A stretch of 64,000 nucleotides of DNA from CAVQSS01 sp963746605 (lineage in GTDB: Bacteria > Desulfobacterota > RBG-13-43-22): contig CAVVCH010000055.1 of the NCBI GenBank assembly GCA_963746605.1, forward strand, positions 88,836-152,835. Direction: 5' to 3'. The position numbers and the translations under genes are program-made. The notes under the pieces are model-generated. The model saw only the letters and a list, made by a program, of their open reading frames with translations, had not been told where the DNA came from and made no database searches. Of the stretch, positions 8,644 to 17,682 are shown piece after piece (the stretch's first letter is position 1; every line of letters starts with the position of its first letter).

Positions 8644-9327
8644 ATGCGCTATTATCCGGCTTTTCTAGATTTGCAGGAGGCCTCCTGCCTGGTGGTGGGT
8701 GGCGGACAGGTGGGGGAACGGAAGGTGCAGACCCTGCTGTCGTGCGGAGCCAAGGTTCACCTGGTCAGCCGCGAATTGACCCCCTCCCTGGAAGAGGAAG
8801 TTCGACAGGGACGCGTCCGTTTGTTGGCCCTTGAATTTCTGCCGGAACATCTGGAGGGCATGTTTTTAGTCATCGGAGCCACCAATGATCCGGAAGTCAA
8901 CCGGCGGATCAGTTCAGCAGCTCGGTCCAGGAATCTATTATGCAACATCGTGGATAAACCCCGGGAGTGCAATTTTATCGTTCCTTCCCAAGTCCACCGC
9001 GGTGATTTGGTCATCGCCATATCTACCAGCGGGCACAGCCCGGCCCTGGCAAAAAAAATCCGGCAGGACCTGGAAAATCTGTTTCCGGATATTTATAGTA
9101 TCTATGTGTCCTTATTGGGTCGAATAAGAGAATATATATTGGCTCAGGGATTGCCTCAATCTAACAACCAGCAGATCTTTGAATCCCTGGTCAAGGCCCC
9201 ACTACTGGAATCCTTACGCCGGGGCGACCGAGAAGATCTGACAGACCACTTGATACGGTTATTGGATCCGCCGCCGCGGCCGGAAGAAGTGGAAGACTGG
9301 CTCCAGGAATTGGGCTGGGGTCCATAG
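8644..9327 (+). CDS. precorrin-2 dehydrogenase / sirohydrochlorin ferrochelatase (CysG N-terminal, Met8-like)
   Basis: 227 residues. The NAD-binding signature is VVGGGQVGERK at residues about 17-27; CNIVDKPRECNFIVPS and ISTSGHSPALAKKIR are the diagnostic CysG/Met8 segments, the latter region containing residues for dehydrogenation and metal insertion. It oxidises precorrin-2 to sirohydrochlorin and may insert Fe2+ to make siroheme. The uroporphyrinogen methyltransferase half of CysG is absent, as is usual outside enterobacteria. In Desulfobacterota sirohydrochlorin also feeds the alternative (Ahb) heme route; which applies here cannot be told from this window. Followed by ccsA and hemA. Confidence 0.9.
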   Translation: MRYYPAFLDLQEASCLVVGGGQVGERKVQTLLSCGAKVHLVSRELTPSLEEEVRQGRVRLLALEFLPEHLEGMFLVIGATNDPEVNRRISSAARSRNLLCNIVDKPRECNFIVPSQVHRGDLVIAISTSGHSPALAKKIRQDLENLFPDIYSIYVSLLGRIREYILAQGLPQSNNQQIFESLVKAPLLESLRRGDREDLTDHLIRLLDPPPRPEEVEDWLQELGWGP

Positions 9328-9423
9328 GTGCCTCCCAGGCTCACGGGAGGTTTCCGCGGATGATATAACTCATTGATCTGACGGAGACTTCCTGATGGCA
9401 GACTTCAAACCTACTCTTACGAA

Positions 9424-9480
9424 ATAATTAATAATTAATTGTCAATTATTAATTATTAACCGTTTCGTTTCTATTCTCGC
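9424..9480. repeat. AT-rich TTAATAATTAATTG repeat
   Basis: Near-palindromic TAATTAAT-type sequence ending in TTATTAACCGTTTCGTTT. A closely similar block occurs at 17576-17640 and its end (TTAACCGTTCGTTTCTAT) at about 27197-27214. Confidence 0.7.
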
Positions 9481-9493
9481 GCTAAGAGGAACC

Positions 9494-10324
9494 ATGGCCC
9501 TAATCTCTTTCAAAGTCGCTCTGTTTTTTTACCTTCTGGGGACAGTGGGGTATATCATTTACCTGATCTTCCAGAAGAAGCCCCTGGCCCACTACGCCTA
9601 TGGAGTTTTGTGGGCCGGTTTTCTGGCCCATAGCTTGGCCATCGGAGGACTTTATTACCAGACCGGTTTTTTCCCAGTCCACAACCTGAGGGAATCCCTT
9701 TCTTTTTTTTCCTGGGCGATTATGGGTGCCTACCTGGCCATCCAAATCCGCTTTAATATCCGGGTCCTGGGCTCCTTCCTGTCCCCCCTGGCCGTGGTCA
9801 TGATGATCAGTTCCTCCTTCTTACCCCACCCGGCCGGCCCGGCCAACCCGCTATTGCACAGTTTCTGGCTGGTGTTGCATGTAGTGACGATCTTCCTGGG
9901 CAACGGGATCTTCGCCATCGCCTTCCTGGCCGGGATCATGTACCTGATCCAGGAAAGGCAGATCAAGTCCAAGAATTTGGGCGCCTTCTACCATCGTCTC
10001 CCTTCCCTGGAAACGCTGGACGGGCTGAATTACCAATGCCTGATCCTGGGATTTCCCTTGTTGACCCTGGGGATGATCAGTGGGTCCCTGTATGCCCACT
10101 ACACCCTGGGGTCCTTCTGGCGTTGGGACCCCAAGGAGGTCTGGTCGCTGATCACCTGGCTCTTGTACGCCGCCCTGTTGCACGGCCGGCTGGTGGCCGG
10201 CTGGCGGGGCCGGCGCTCGGCCCTTCTATCGATCGCTTTTTTTCTGGTCCTGATTTTTTCGTTCCTGGGGATCAATTTCCTGGTGAAGGGGTATCACACC
10301 TTTTCGGCCTTTCAAAAGGGTTAG
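9494..10324 (+). CDS. ccsA: CcsA/HemX-type cytochrome c assembly membrane protein
   Basis: 276 residues with about eight predicted transmembrane helices. The tryptophan-rich heme-binding signature WRWDPKEVWSLITW and flanking His residues (SGSLYAHYTLGSFW; LLHGRLVAG) identify the CcsA/ResC/HemX family, which delivers heme for cytochrome c maturation (system II) or, as HemX, influences HemA level. Its position directly before hemA (2-base gap) fits the HemX-like arrangement common in Desulfobacterota and Bacillota. The partner CcsB/ResB is not in the window. Confidence 0.85.
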   Translation: MALISFKVALFFYLLGTVGYIIYLIFQKKPLAHYAYGVLWAGFLAHSLAIGGLYYQTGFFPVHNLRESLSFFSWAIMGAYLAIQIRFNIRVLGSFLSPLAVVMMISSSFLPHPAGPANPLLHSFWLVLHVVTIFLGNGIFAIAFLAGIMYLIQERQIKSKNLGAFYHRLPSLETLDGLNYQCLILGFPLLTLGMISGSLYAHYTLGSFWRWDPKEVWSLITWLLYAALLHGRLVAGWRGRRSALLSIAFFLVLIFSFLGINFLVKGYHTFSAFQKG

Positions 10325-10326
10325 GG

Positions 10327-11616
10327 ATGGAGATCGGTCTGATCGGCCTGAATCATAAAACCGCCCCGGTGGAACTCCGGGAGCAGCTTTCCTCGGTCTG
10401 CGTCCCGGGCGCGGTGGGCGTGGGAGGAGAGCTGTCTCCGTCGATCGTTAAAGAAGCCCTCACCCTGGCCACCTGTAACCGCGTCGAGATCCTCCTGACC
10501 GCCGAAGACCTCGACCGGGCCTTTCAAGAGGTCATCCGGACCTGGGAAGACCCACCCCGGAGGACCGAGGCGGGCTTGAGACCCTATCTATACGTCTACC
10601 GGGGCGATGAAGCGATCCAACACCTGTTCCGGGTGGCGGCCAGCCTGGATTCCCTGGTCGTGGGGGAGCCCCAAATTTTAGGGCAGCTCAAGACTGCCTA
10701 TCGGGAAGCCGTGAAAAACCGCTCCACCGGCGTGATCATGAACCGGATGTTGCACAAGGCCTTTTCCGTGGCCAAGCGGATCAGGACCGAAACCGGCATT
10801 GCCGACAACGCCGTTTCCATCAGTTTCGCCGCCGTGGAGCTGGCCAAAAAAATCTTTCAGGACTTGGCCGGAAAAAAAGTCCTGCTGGTCGGGGCCGGAG
10901 AAATGGCCGAATTGGCGGCCGAACATCTGGTTCATCATAAGGTCCAGGAAATCGTGGTGGCCAACCGGACCCTGGAACGGGCCATCGACCTGGCCCATCG
11001 TTGGCGTGGCCGGGCGGTGTCCCTGCAGGAAGTTCCCCGGGCCTTAAGCGGGGCGGATATAGTGATCAGCTCCACCGGATCCCCGGACATACTTGTCCGC
11101 CAGGACGAGGTCAAGGCTATCATGAAGCAACGCAAACAGCGGCCTTTATTTTTCATCGATATTGCCGTGCCCCGGGATATCGATCCCCAGGTCAATCACC
11201 TGGATAACGTGTACCTTTACGATATTGACGACCTGCAGGGGGTAGTGGCGCAAAACATTGCCGCCCGGAAAAACGAAGCCGTTCAAGCCGAGCGGATTGT
11301 TCAGGAGGAGACCGTCAAATTCCAAAACTGGATGAACGGTCTGGAGGTGGTGCCGACGATTGTCGCCCTTCGGAACAAATTTGATGACATTCGCCAGGGG
11401 GAGTTGAAAAAAGTCAGTCCGGTCCTTCAGGAACTGACCCCTGATCAGCAAAAGGCCATCGAGGCCATGAGTCAGGCCATGATGAATAAAATCCTCCACG
11501 ACCCGATCACCTTTTTGAAAAAGCCCGGGGACCCCTTTCAGGTCAGCAAACAGGCGGATCTGGCCCAGAAGATCTTCAATCTGAACGCCGAAATTGAGGC
11601 AGAGGAAAATTCGTAA
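10327..11616 (+). CDS. hemA: glutamyl-tRNA reductase
   Basis: 429 residues from ATG 10327, 2 bases after ccsA stop. First committed step of C5 tetrapyrrole synthesis: reduces glutamyl-tRNA(Glu) to glutamate-1-semialdehyde with NADPH. Seen: NHKTAPVELRE at the N-terminus, the catalytic cysteine in LATCNRVEI (about C50), GEPQILGQ(L)K for substrate binding, the NADPH fold VLLVGAGEMAELAAEHL, and a C-terminal dimerisation helix domain with VP TIVALR. Full length for the family. Confidence 0.97.
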   Translation: MEIGLIGLNHKTAPVELREQLSSVCVPGAVGVGGELSPSIVKEALTLATCNRVEILLTAEDLDRAFQEVIRTWEDPPRRTEAGLRPYLYVYRGDEAIQHLFRVAASLDSLVVGEPQILGQLKTAYREAVKNRSTGVIMNRMLHKAFSVAKRIRTETGIADNAVSISFAAVELAKKIFQDLAGKKVLLVGAGEMAELAAEHLVHHKVQEIVVANRTLERAIDLAHRWRGRAVSLQEVPRALSGADIVISSTGSPDILVRQDEVKAIMKQRKQRPLFFIDIAVPRDIDPQVNHLDNVYLYDIDDLQGVVAQNIAARKNEAVQAERIVQEETVKFQNWMNGLEVVPTIVALRNKFDDIRQGELKKVSPVLQELTPDQQKAIEAMSQAMMNKILHDPITFLKKPGDPFQVSKQADLAQKIFNLNAEIEAEENS

Positions 11617-11618
11617 TT

Positions 11619-12020
11619 ATGGCGGACATCATTTCCCTTGACAATCGTCTGAAGGAACAGCGGGACAAACAGCTTTCCGAGCAGAAAAAGAAAAGACTGA
11701 CTTCCCTCCGGATGGTCATGGAATGCACCAACTGCCCGCGGAAGTGCGCCAAATGCGGTTCCCAGGTTGAACCGCCCGAGCTGCGCATCCTGTCCCCTGA
11801 ACTGCCCCTGCGCCTGTGCGGTGGCTGTTGGGAGGAATACCGGGTCTATCAGAAGTTCAGTCAGGGGCTATCGGTCCCGCAGGATTTGGAGAGCTACCAG
11901 AGCCCGGCCTGGATGGAGGTCTGGAAATCCTGGTTGGATTATCAGACCAATCTGCACCGTTACCGGAATTCCCTGGAATTCCAGAAATTGATGGTGGAGC
12001 TGGCCAAAGAAGAAGAGTGA
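11619..12020 (+). CDS. cysteine-rich putative zinc-binding protein of unknown function
   Basis: 133 residues, starting 2 bases after the hemA stop, so almost certainly in the same operon. A basic, coiled N-terminal segment is followed by ECTNCPRKCAKCGSQ and, after about 30 residues, LRLCGGCWEEY, giving six to seven cysteines arranged as a probable zinc ribbon. The remainder is helical and aromatic-rich (AWMEVWKSWLDYQTNLHRY). I do not recognise a characterised family. Position suggests a link with heme or HemA, but that is inference. Its TGA stop is the start of a TGACGGA repeat sequence. Confidence 0.7.
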   Translation: MADIISLDNRLKEQRDKQLSEQKKKRLTSLRMVMECTNCPRKCAKCGSQVEPPELRILSPELPLRLCGGCWEEYRVYQKFSQGLSVPQDLESYQSPAWMEVWKSWLDYQTNLHRYRNSLEFQKLMVELAKEEE

Positions 12021-12280
12021 CGGAACGAACATTGAACATCGAACGCCCAACCTTGACGGACTCGAAAAAGTCCAAACTGTCATCCTGAACCCTTCGCCTT
12101 TCTGTCACCCTGAGCCCTTCGCCTGCTTGTCATCCTGAGCAACGCGAAGGATCTCGGTTTTCGGCTCAGGGTAAACATGTCTCGTGAAGGATCTCGGAAC
12201 TAGTTGAAAAAACGAGATTCTTCGTCCCGCGCAATCGCGGGACTCAGAATGACAAATCTCTCTGACGGACTTCTGCGATA
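12018..12280. repeat. dispersed intergenic repeat, family R1 copy B
   Basis: Begins at the stop codon of the preceding gene with TGACGGAACGAACATTGAAC (the ACATTGAACATCGAACGCCCAACC portion recurs near 29019), then GACGGACTCGAAAAAGTCC, then about 190 bases nearly identical, in opposite orientation, to 26990-27192, and closes with CTCTGACGGACTTCTGCGATA. Behaves like a small palindromic or MITE-like element. Confidence 0.8.
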
Positions 12281-12309
12281 CCATCATCTTGAATGAAGAT
12301 CAAACCTCT

Positions 12310-12732
12310 TTAGAAAGGAATATCATCCTCCGGAAACGGCCCTCCCGGTTCTTCGCGGGGACCCTGGGCGCTAAAATCCCGCCCGGAGGCGGCCTTTTCC
12401 CCCGCCGGGCCCAGCATCTGCATGACCTGGGCGTTTATTTCGGTGGTGTAGCGTTTGTTCCCTTCCTTGTCTTCCCAACTGCGGGTCTGCAACCGTCCTT
12501 CGATATAGACCTGCTTGCCCTTGGACAGGTATTCCCCGCAGATTTCCCCTAAGCGGCCCCAGGCCACGACGCGGTGCCATTCGGTCCGTTCTTCCTTGTT
12601 TCCGTCCTTGCCGGTCCAGTTCTCTTTGGTAGCCAGATTGAACCGGGCGATGGCCGTTCCGCCGGCGGTATAACGCAATTCCGGGTCGGCTCCGAGGTTG
12701 CCGATTAAAATGACTTTGTTGACCGATGCCAT
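12310..12732 (-). CDS. ssb: single-stranded DNA-binding protein
   Basis: 140 residues from the ATG at 12732 with GGGG ribosome site. OB-fold sequence typical of Ssb: MASVNKVILIGNLGADPELR, ARFNLATKENW, EWHRVVAWGRLGEICGEYLSKG, VYIEGRLQTRSWEDKEG, and the conserved acidic protein-interaction tail ending in DDIPF. Binds ssDNA during replication, repair and recombination. It stands alone here, not with rpsF/rpsR. Confidence 0.96.
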   Translation of the reverse strand: MASVNKVILIGNLGADPELRYTAGGTAIARFNLATKENWTGKDGNKEERTEWHRVVAWGRLGEICGEYLSKGKQVYIEGRLQTRSWEDKEGNKRYTTEINAQVMQMLGPAGEKAASGRDFSAQGPREEPGGPFPEDDIPF

Positions 12733-12917
12733 AATTTCCCCCTGAACTAGTTTTTCTGCATCTCTATGTAGCACATCTCTCCGGTTCCGGCAAGCCGGAA
12801 TCCCTAATTGACTATAGCCTGGCAATGGATTATGATTCCGGAAATTCAAATATTTGGTCTGGATTTGGCTTATGAGAAAAACGAATTCAGGCGAAAATCA
12901 TTTTGTAAAGGGCGTCC

Positions 12918-13643
12918 ATGTCCATTACCAGTGTGTTTTTTTTCCCCATCTTTATTGTGCTGACGGTCGGCTTCAGCCTGGGGTCCATCCTCGCCGCCCT
13001 ATTGGATTCTAGCGGGAATCGGGCGCATCGGGTGGGCGCCGTTTGGGGCACATGGTCTCTTTTCTTCTCCGGGGTGCGGGCCCGGATCACCTATCTGGAG
13101 CCCCTACCCCCCGGTGAGGCCTATATTTTCGCCGCCAACCACCAGAGCGCTTTTGACATTCTCGCCCTGCTTTCCAAGCTGAAGGTCCAGTTTCGTTGGC
13201 TGGCCAAGGAAAGCCTGTTTAAAACCCCTTTTATGGGCTGGGCCATGACCCGGGTCGGTTATATCCCCATCAACCGGTCGAATCCGAAATCGGCTTATCG
13301 AAGCCTCCTGCTGGCCGCCAAAAAGGTGGAGAACGGGACCTCGGTGCTGATCTTCCCCGAGGGGACCCGGCAATCGCCCAATCAATTAGGCGACTTTAAG
13401 AAAGGGGGATTTATCCTGGCCGTCAAGTCCGGGCGGCCCCTGGTCCCGGTCAGCATCAGCGGCAGCGCGGCCGTACTCCCTAAAAAGAGTTTTTCCATCA
13501 AACCCGGGTTGATTGACATCGTGGTCGGGAAACCGATCCCGACGAAGGGGATTTCGGCCAAAGCGGTGGAACCGCTGATGGAACAGGTCCGGGCGGCTAT
13601 CCAGGAACATTACCGTCCGATCCACCGGGGAACCCGTCCGTGA
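12918..13643 (+). CDS. plsC: 1-acyl-sn-glycerol-3-phosphate acyltransferase
   Basis: 241 residues. N-terminal membrane helix, then the acyltransferase block I NHQSAFD (H(x4)D), block III-type IPINR, and FPEGTR (block III/glycerol-phosphate binding). Converts lysophosphatidate to phosphatidate in phospholipid synthesis at the inner membrane. Its stop overlaps the start of the RNase J gene by 4 bases. Confidence 0.93.
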   Translation: MSITSVFFFPIFIVLTVGFSLGSILAALLDSSGNRAHRVGAVWGTWSLFFSGVRARITYLEPLPPGEAYIFAANHQSAFDILALLSKLKVQFRWLAKESLFKTPFMGWAMTRVGYIPINRSNPKSAYRSLLLAAKKVENGTSVLIFPEGTRQSPNQLGDFKKGGFILAVKSGRPLVPVSISGSAAVLPKKSFSIKPGLIDIVVGKPIPTKGISAKAVEPLMEQVRAAIQEHYRPIHRGTRP

Positions 13644-15316
13644 CGGCCGTTCTTCAAATCCCGAATTTCGAACCCACGGTGGAAATCATCCCCTTGGGGG
13701 GTCTGGGAGAAATCGGCCTCAACATGCTCCTCTTCAAGTATGGAGAAGAGATCCTGGTCATCGATGCCGGTCTGATGTTTCCGGAGGACTACATGCTGGG
13801 CATCGATATCGCCATTCCGGATTTCAGCTACCTCCTGAGGCACAAGGACCAGGTCCGGGCCGTGGTCCTGACCCACGGCCATGAAGACCATATCGGGGCG
13901 CTCCCCTTCCTGCTGCGGGAACTCTCGGCCCCGGTGTACGGTTCCCGATTTACCCTGGAGTTGCTTCGGGAGAAATTGAAAGAACACCAGCTCTTGGGGC
14001 AGACGGACCTGCGGTTGATCGCACCCAAAGAAATCCTGGAACTGGGTCCGTTTACGATTGAATTTATCCGGGTCGCTCACAGCATCCCGGACGGGATGGG
14101 ATTGGCCATTCAAACCCCTTTGGGGACGTTCATCCATTCCGGGGATTTCAAGATCGACCAGACCGGAGGGGTTACCGACCTTAACACCCTGGCCGCTTAC
14201 GGGGCACGGGGCGTTCTGGCCCTGCTTTCCGATTCCACCAACGTGGAACGGGAAGGCTACACCGTGCCGGAAAAGCGGATCGGCGAAAGCCTGGATCAGA
14301 TCATGCGAAAATGCGAAGGCCGGGTGATGGTGGCCGTCTTCGCCTCCAATATCTACCGGATCCAGCAGGTGGTGGATTCGGCCGTGCGTTACGGTCGTCA
14401 AGTGGCCTTTAACGGCAAGAGCATGATCACCAACTGCCGGATCGCCCGGGAGTTGGGCTACCTGCACGTTCCCCCGGGTCGGGAGATCACCTTGGGCGAG
14501 ATGGCCCACACCCCCGATTCCCAGGTCGCGGTCATCACCACCGGCAGCCAGGCCGAACCCATGTCCTCGCTGACCCGGATCGCCCGGGATGATCATAAAC
14601 AGATCAAAATTAAAAAAGGCGATACGGTGATCCTTTCTTCCCGGTTTATTCCGGGCAACGAGCGGGCCATTACCGGCATGATCGACAACCTCTACCGCTT
14701 CGGGGCCGAGGTGATTTACGAAAGGGTCTCCGAAATCCACGTCTCCGGCCACGCCCACCAGGAGGAGCTGAAGTTGATGCTTCGTCTGACCAAGCCCCGG
14801 TATTTTCTCCCCATCCACGGGGAATACCGCCACTTGGTCAAACACGCCCAATTGGCCCACGAGATCGGTCTCCCCTGGGAAAACCTGCTGCTGGCGGAAA
14901 ACGGGCAGGTCATTCGGTTCGACCGGGAAGGGTGCCGGTTCGGTGATCCGGTGGAGGCCGGGCGGGTTTTCGTAGACGGCAAAGGGGTGGGCGACGTAGG
15001 GGATCTGATCCTGCGGGACCGGCGCCACCTGTCGAACGAGGGACTGGTCGTGGTCCTGACGGTCCTGAACAACCAGACCGGCGACCTCCTTTCCGGTCCG
15101 GAGATCATCTCCCGGGGGTTTATTTCCGAGGAGGAATACCCGGAATTGATCCGGGAAGCGAAAAATCGGGTCCTGGAAATCCTGACCCAGCGGGCGATCG
15201 AAGACCGGAAGAATTGGCCGGAAATTCAGGATGAAATCCGCAAGGCCCTGCAACGGTATTTTGTCAAATCCATTGAACGCCGGCCCGTAGTGCTGCCGCT
15301 GATTATCCCTATGTAG
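13640..15316 (+). CDS. rnj: ribonuclease J
   Basis: 558 residues, GTG start overlapping plsC stop (GTGA). Metallo-beta-lactamase/beta-CASP nuclease: VIDAGLMFPED, catalytic zinc motif THGHEDHIGALP, IHSGDFKID, and the beta-CASP segment with TTGSQAEPMSSL and SGHAHQEELKLMLRL, then a C-terminal dimerisation domain. Does 5'-3' exonucleolytic and endonucleolytic mRNA decay and rRNA processing. The 605-residue open frame on the opposite strand is a shadow. Order plsC-rnj-ftsK-lolA suggests a housekeeping operon. Confidence 0.95.
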   Translation: MTAVLQIPNFEPTVEIIPLGGLGEIGLNMLLFKYGEEILVIDAGLMFPEDYMLGIDIAIPDFSYLLRHKDQVRAVVLTHGHEDHIGALPFLLRELSAPVYGSRFTLELLREKLKEHQLLGQTDLRLIAPKEILELGPFTIEFIRVAHSIPDGMGLAIQTPLGTFIHSGDFKIDQTGGVTDLNTLAAYGARGVLALLSDSTNVEREGYTVPEKRIGESLDQIMRKCEGRVMVAVFASNIYRIQQVVDSAVRYGRQVAFNGKSMITNCRIARELGYLHVPPGREITLGEMAHTPDSQVAVITTGSQAEPMSSLTRIARDDHKQIKIKKGDTVILSSRFIPGNERAITGMIDNLYRFGAEVIYERVSEIHVSGHAHQEELKLMLRLTKPRYFLPIHGEYRHLVKHAQLAHEIGLPWENLLLAENGQVIRFDREGCRFGDPVEAGRVFVDGKGVGDVGDLILRDRRHLSNEGLVVVLTVLNNQTGDLLSGPEIISRGFISEEEYPELIREAKNRVLEILTQRAIEDRKNWPEIQDEIRKALQRYFVKSIERRPVVLPLIIPM

Positions 15317-15332
15317 GGGGCCAACGCCGTCG

Positions 15333-17507
15333 ATGGTCAAAGACAACGAATCACGATCCATAGCGTATGAGATTTTAGGGCTGGGCTTGGCGGCCCTGAC
15401 GCTCCTTCTGGCCCTGAGCCTTTTCACTCATCACCCTGCGGACCCGTCCTTCAGCGCCCCGGAAGCCGGCCGGCAAATCGTTCAAAACTGGACCGGTCGT
15501 CTGGGCTCCTATTTATCGTCGTTCCTGTTTGAATCCCTGGGCCTGGCCTCTTTTTGGCTGGTTTTCATCCTGGGACATCTGACCTTTTTCACTTTCAAAA
15601 GGCAGGCCCGCCAAGCCTCTCCGTCCTGGTACGCCTTAGGGTATCTATTGTTGATGGTCGGTTCGGCCGCCATCCTTTCCTGGGACCATGGGAACTTTCA
15701 GTTTTTCGGCTGGAATTTCCCGCGGGGCGGGGTGGTCGGCTATCTGGTTTTTCAGCAGATCAAGCTTTACCTGAATCCGCCGGGGGCCCATATTCTGTTG
15801 GTGGTGATGCTGCTGGTGGGCCTGATCCTGATCAGCCGGATATCATTGGCTCGAATGGCCGAACGGTTCCAGCTCTGGCTTTATACCAAGGTGGGAGCCT
15901 GGCGGGATACCTACCAGAAAAACCGGGAACGGCGGCGAAAGGCCAAGGTCCTGACGGTTGGAAAAGAATTGCAAAAAGAAAGGGAATCGAAACCGCCGCT
16001 GATCGTCCAGAACCCGGTGGTTAAAGCCCCCCCGGCCCCGAAGGTCACGACCCAGCAGGAGCAGTTCGTTTTCATGAAGGACCTGGGGGACTACACCCTT
16101 CCGCCGCTTTCGCTGCTGGATGACGTGGAAAAGAAAGACCAGCAAATCCAGCAGCAGAGTCTGATTATGAATTCACGCCTGCTGGAAAAGAAACTGAAGG
16201 ACTTCGGCGTGGAGGGGCAGGTTTTGGAGGTTTCTCCCGGACCGGTGATCACCATGTATGAATTTGAACCGGCGCCGGGCGTCAAGATCAGCCGAATCAC
16301 CGGACTGGCCGACGACCTGGCCATGGCCATGCGGGCCGTGAGTATCCGGATCGTGGCCCCTTTGCCGGGGAAGGCGGTGATCGGCATTGAAATCCCCAAC
16401 GTCCTGCGGGAAACGGTGGGCCTGAAGGAAATTCTGGCCTCTCCGGCCTTCGCCGGTGCCAAATCCAAGCTGACCATCGCCTTGGGAAAGGATATCATGG
16501 GAATCCCGGTGGCCAATAATTTAGCCCGCATGCCCCACCTGATGATCGCCGGGGCCACCGGCACCGGGAAGAGCGTTTGCCTGAACGCCATGATCTGCAG
16601 CATTCTTTTTAAGGCCCGGCCGGAGGAGGTCCGTTTTCTGCTCATCGACCCCAAACGGATCGAACTCCTGCCCTTCGAGGGAATCCCCCACCTGCTCCAC
16701 GAAGTGGTCACCGAACCCAAGATGGCCACCCGGGTCCTGCGTTGGGCCATCCGGGAGATGGAAGACCGCTATCAGCGCATGGCTGAGAAAGGGGTCCGCA
16801 GTATTGACAGCTATAATCAGCGCCTGCTCAAGGAGAAAAAGGGAACTCCCCAGGGATATCCCGAGGGCTGGCTGCCTTATATCATCGTGGTGATCGACGA
16901 GTTAGCCGACCTGATGATGGTTTCTTCACGGGATGTGGAGGAATACCTGACCCGGCTGGCCCAGATGGCCCGCGCCGCCGGGATCCACTTGCTGATCGCC
17001 ACGCAGAGGCCCTCGGTGGACGTGCTCACCGGGATCATCAAAGCCAATTTCCCCGCCCGGATCTCTTTCCAGGTCTCCTCGAAAACGGACTCCCGGACCA
17101 TCCTGGATACCAACGGTGCCGAGGCCCTCCTGGGAGCCGGGGATATGCTTTTTCTGCCGCCCGGCGTTTCCAAATTACAGCGCATTCACGGGGCCTATGT
17201 TTCCGAAACGGAGATCAAACGGCTGACCGACTTCCTGCGAAACCAGCAGCAGCCGGTGTATGACGATTCCATTCTGGCGGTTGAGGAAAACCTTGATCCC
17301 GAGGAGGAAGAGGCGTTGGATGAGAAATACGAGGAGGCGGTCCGGCTGGTCAAGGAAACCCGGCAGGTCTCCATCTCCATGATCCAGCGCAAATTACGCA
17401 TTGGCTATAACCGAGCGGCCCGCCTGGTGGAGATTATGGAACGGGAAGGAATCGTCGGCTCGGCGGACGGAGGACGGACCAGAGAGGTGCTGGTGAAGAA
17501 CTTTTAA
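15333..17507 (+). CDS. ftsK: DNA translocase FtsK/SpoIIIE
   Basis: 724 residues. N-terminal four-helix membrane domain (to about residue 170), charged linker, then the translocase motor: Walker A GATGTGKSVCLNAM, Walker B IIVVIDELADLMM, and ATQRPSVDVLTG(II)KANFPAR; the C-terminal gamma winged-helix domain (VSISMIQRKLRIGYNRAARL) reads polar KOPS/SRS sequences. Pumps chromosome ends through the division septum and activates XerCD at dif. Short linker, compact version typical outside enterobacteria. LolA follows, as in Escherichia coli. Confidence 0.97.
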   Translation: MVKDNESRSIAYEILGLGLAALTLLLALSLFTHHPADPSFSAPEAGRQIVQNWTGRLGSYLSSFLFESLGLASFWLVFILGHLTFFTFKRQARQASPSWYALGYLLLMVGSAAILSWDHGNFQFFGWNFPRGGVVGYLVFQQIKLYLNPPGAHILLVVMLLVGLILISRISLARMAERFQLWLYTKVGAWRDTYQKNRERRRKAKVLTVGKELQKERESKPPLIVQNPVVKAPPAPKVTTQQEQFVFMKDLGDYTLPPLSLLDDVEKKDQQIQQQSLIMNSRLLEKKLKDFGVEGQVLEVSPGPVITMYEFEPAPGVKISRITGLADDLAMAMRAVSIRIVAPLPGKAVIGIEIPNVLRETVGLKEILASPAFAGAKSKLTIALGKDIMGIPVANNLARMPHLMIAGATGTGKSVCLNAMICSILFKARPEEVRFLLIDPKRIELLPFEGIPHLLHEVVTEPKMATRVLRWAIREMEDRYQRMAEKGVRSIDSYNQRLLKEKKGTPQGYPEGWLPYIIVVIDELADLMMVSSRDVEEYLTRLAQMARAAGIHLLIATQRPSVDVLTGIIKANFPARISFQVSSKTDSRTILDTNGAEALLGAGDMLFLPPGVSKLQRIHGAYVSETEIKRLTDFLRNQQQPVYDDSILAVEENLDPEEEEALDEKYEEAVRLVKETRQVSISMIQRKLRIGYNRAARLVEIMEREGIVGSADGGRTREVLVKNF

Positions 17508-17575
17508 CCACAGAAGGGTTCCGGGGGTCAAAAGAAAAGCATGAAAATAAAAGAGGCTGGACAATGCCTTAACTG

Positions 17576-17640
17576 AATGATATTAATGATTAATAATTAA
17601 TAATTAATTATTAATTATTAACCGTTTCATTTATTTAACC
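17576..17640. repeat. AT-rich TTAATAATTAATTA repeat
   Basis: Second copy of the block seen at 9424-9480, ending TTATTAACCGTTTCATTT. It lies between ftsK and lolA and could form an AT hairpin; otherwise the 175-base gap holds only the lolA ribosome site. Confidence 0.7.
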
Positions 17641-17682
17641 TAACAAACTGCCCTATAGGGCGTCAACTGTCAGGAGCGCTTC

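Noticed and set aside
12050..12260. possible CRISPR array
   Set aside because: Repeated GAAGGATCTCG units are irregularly spaced, palindromic and recur at other loci in reverse orientation; no spacers of constant length.
13610..15427. 605-residue open frame opposite RNase J
   Set aside because: It is the antisense of two real genes with no family motif; high GC keeps such frames open.
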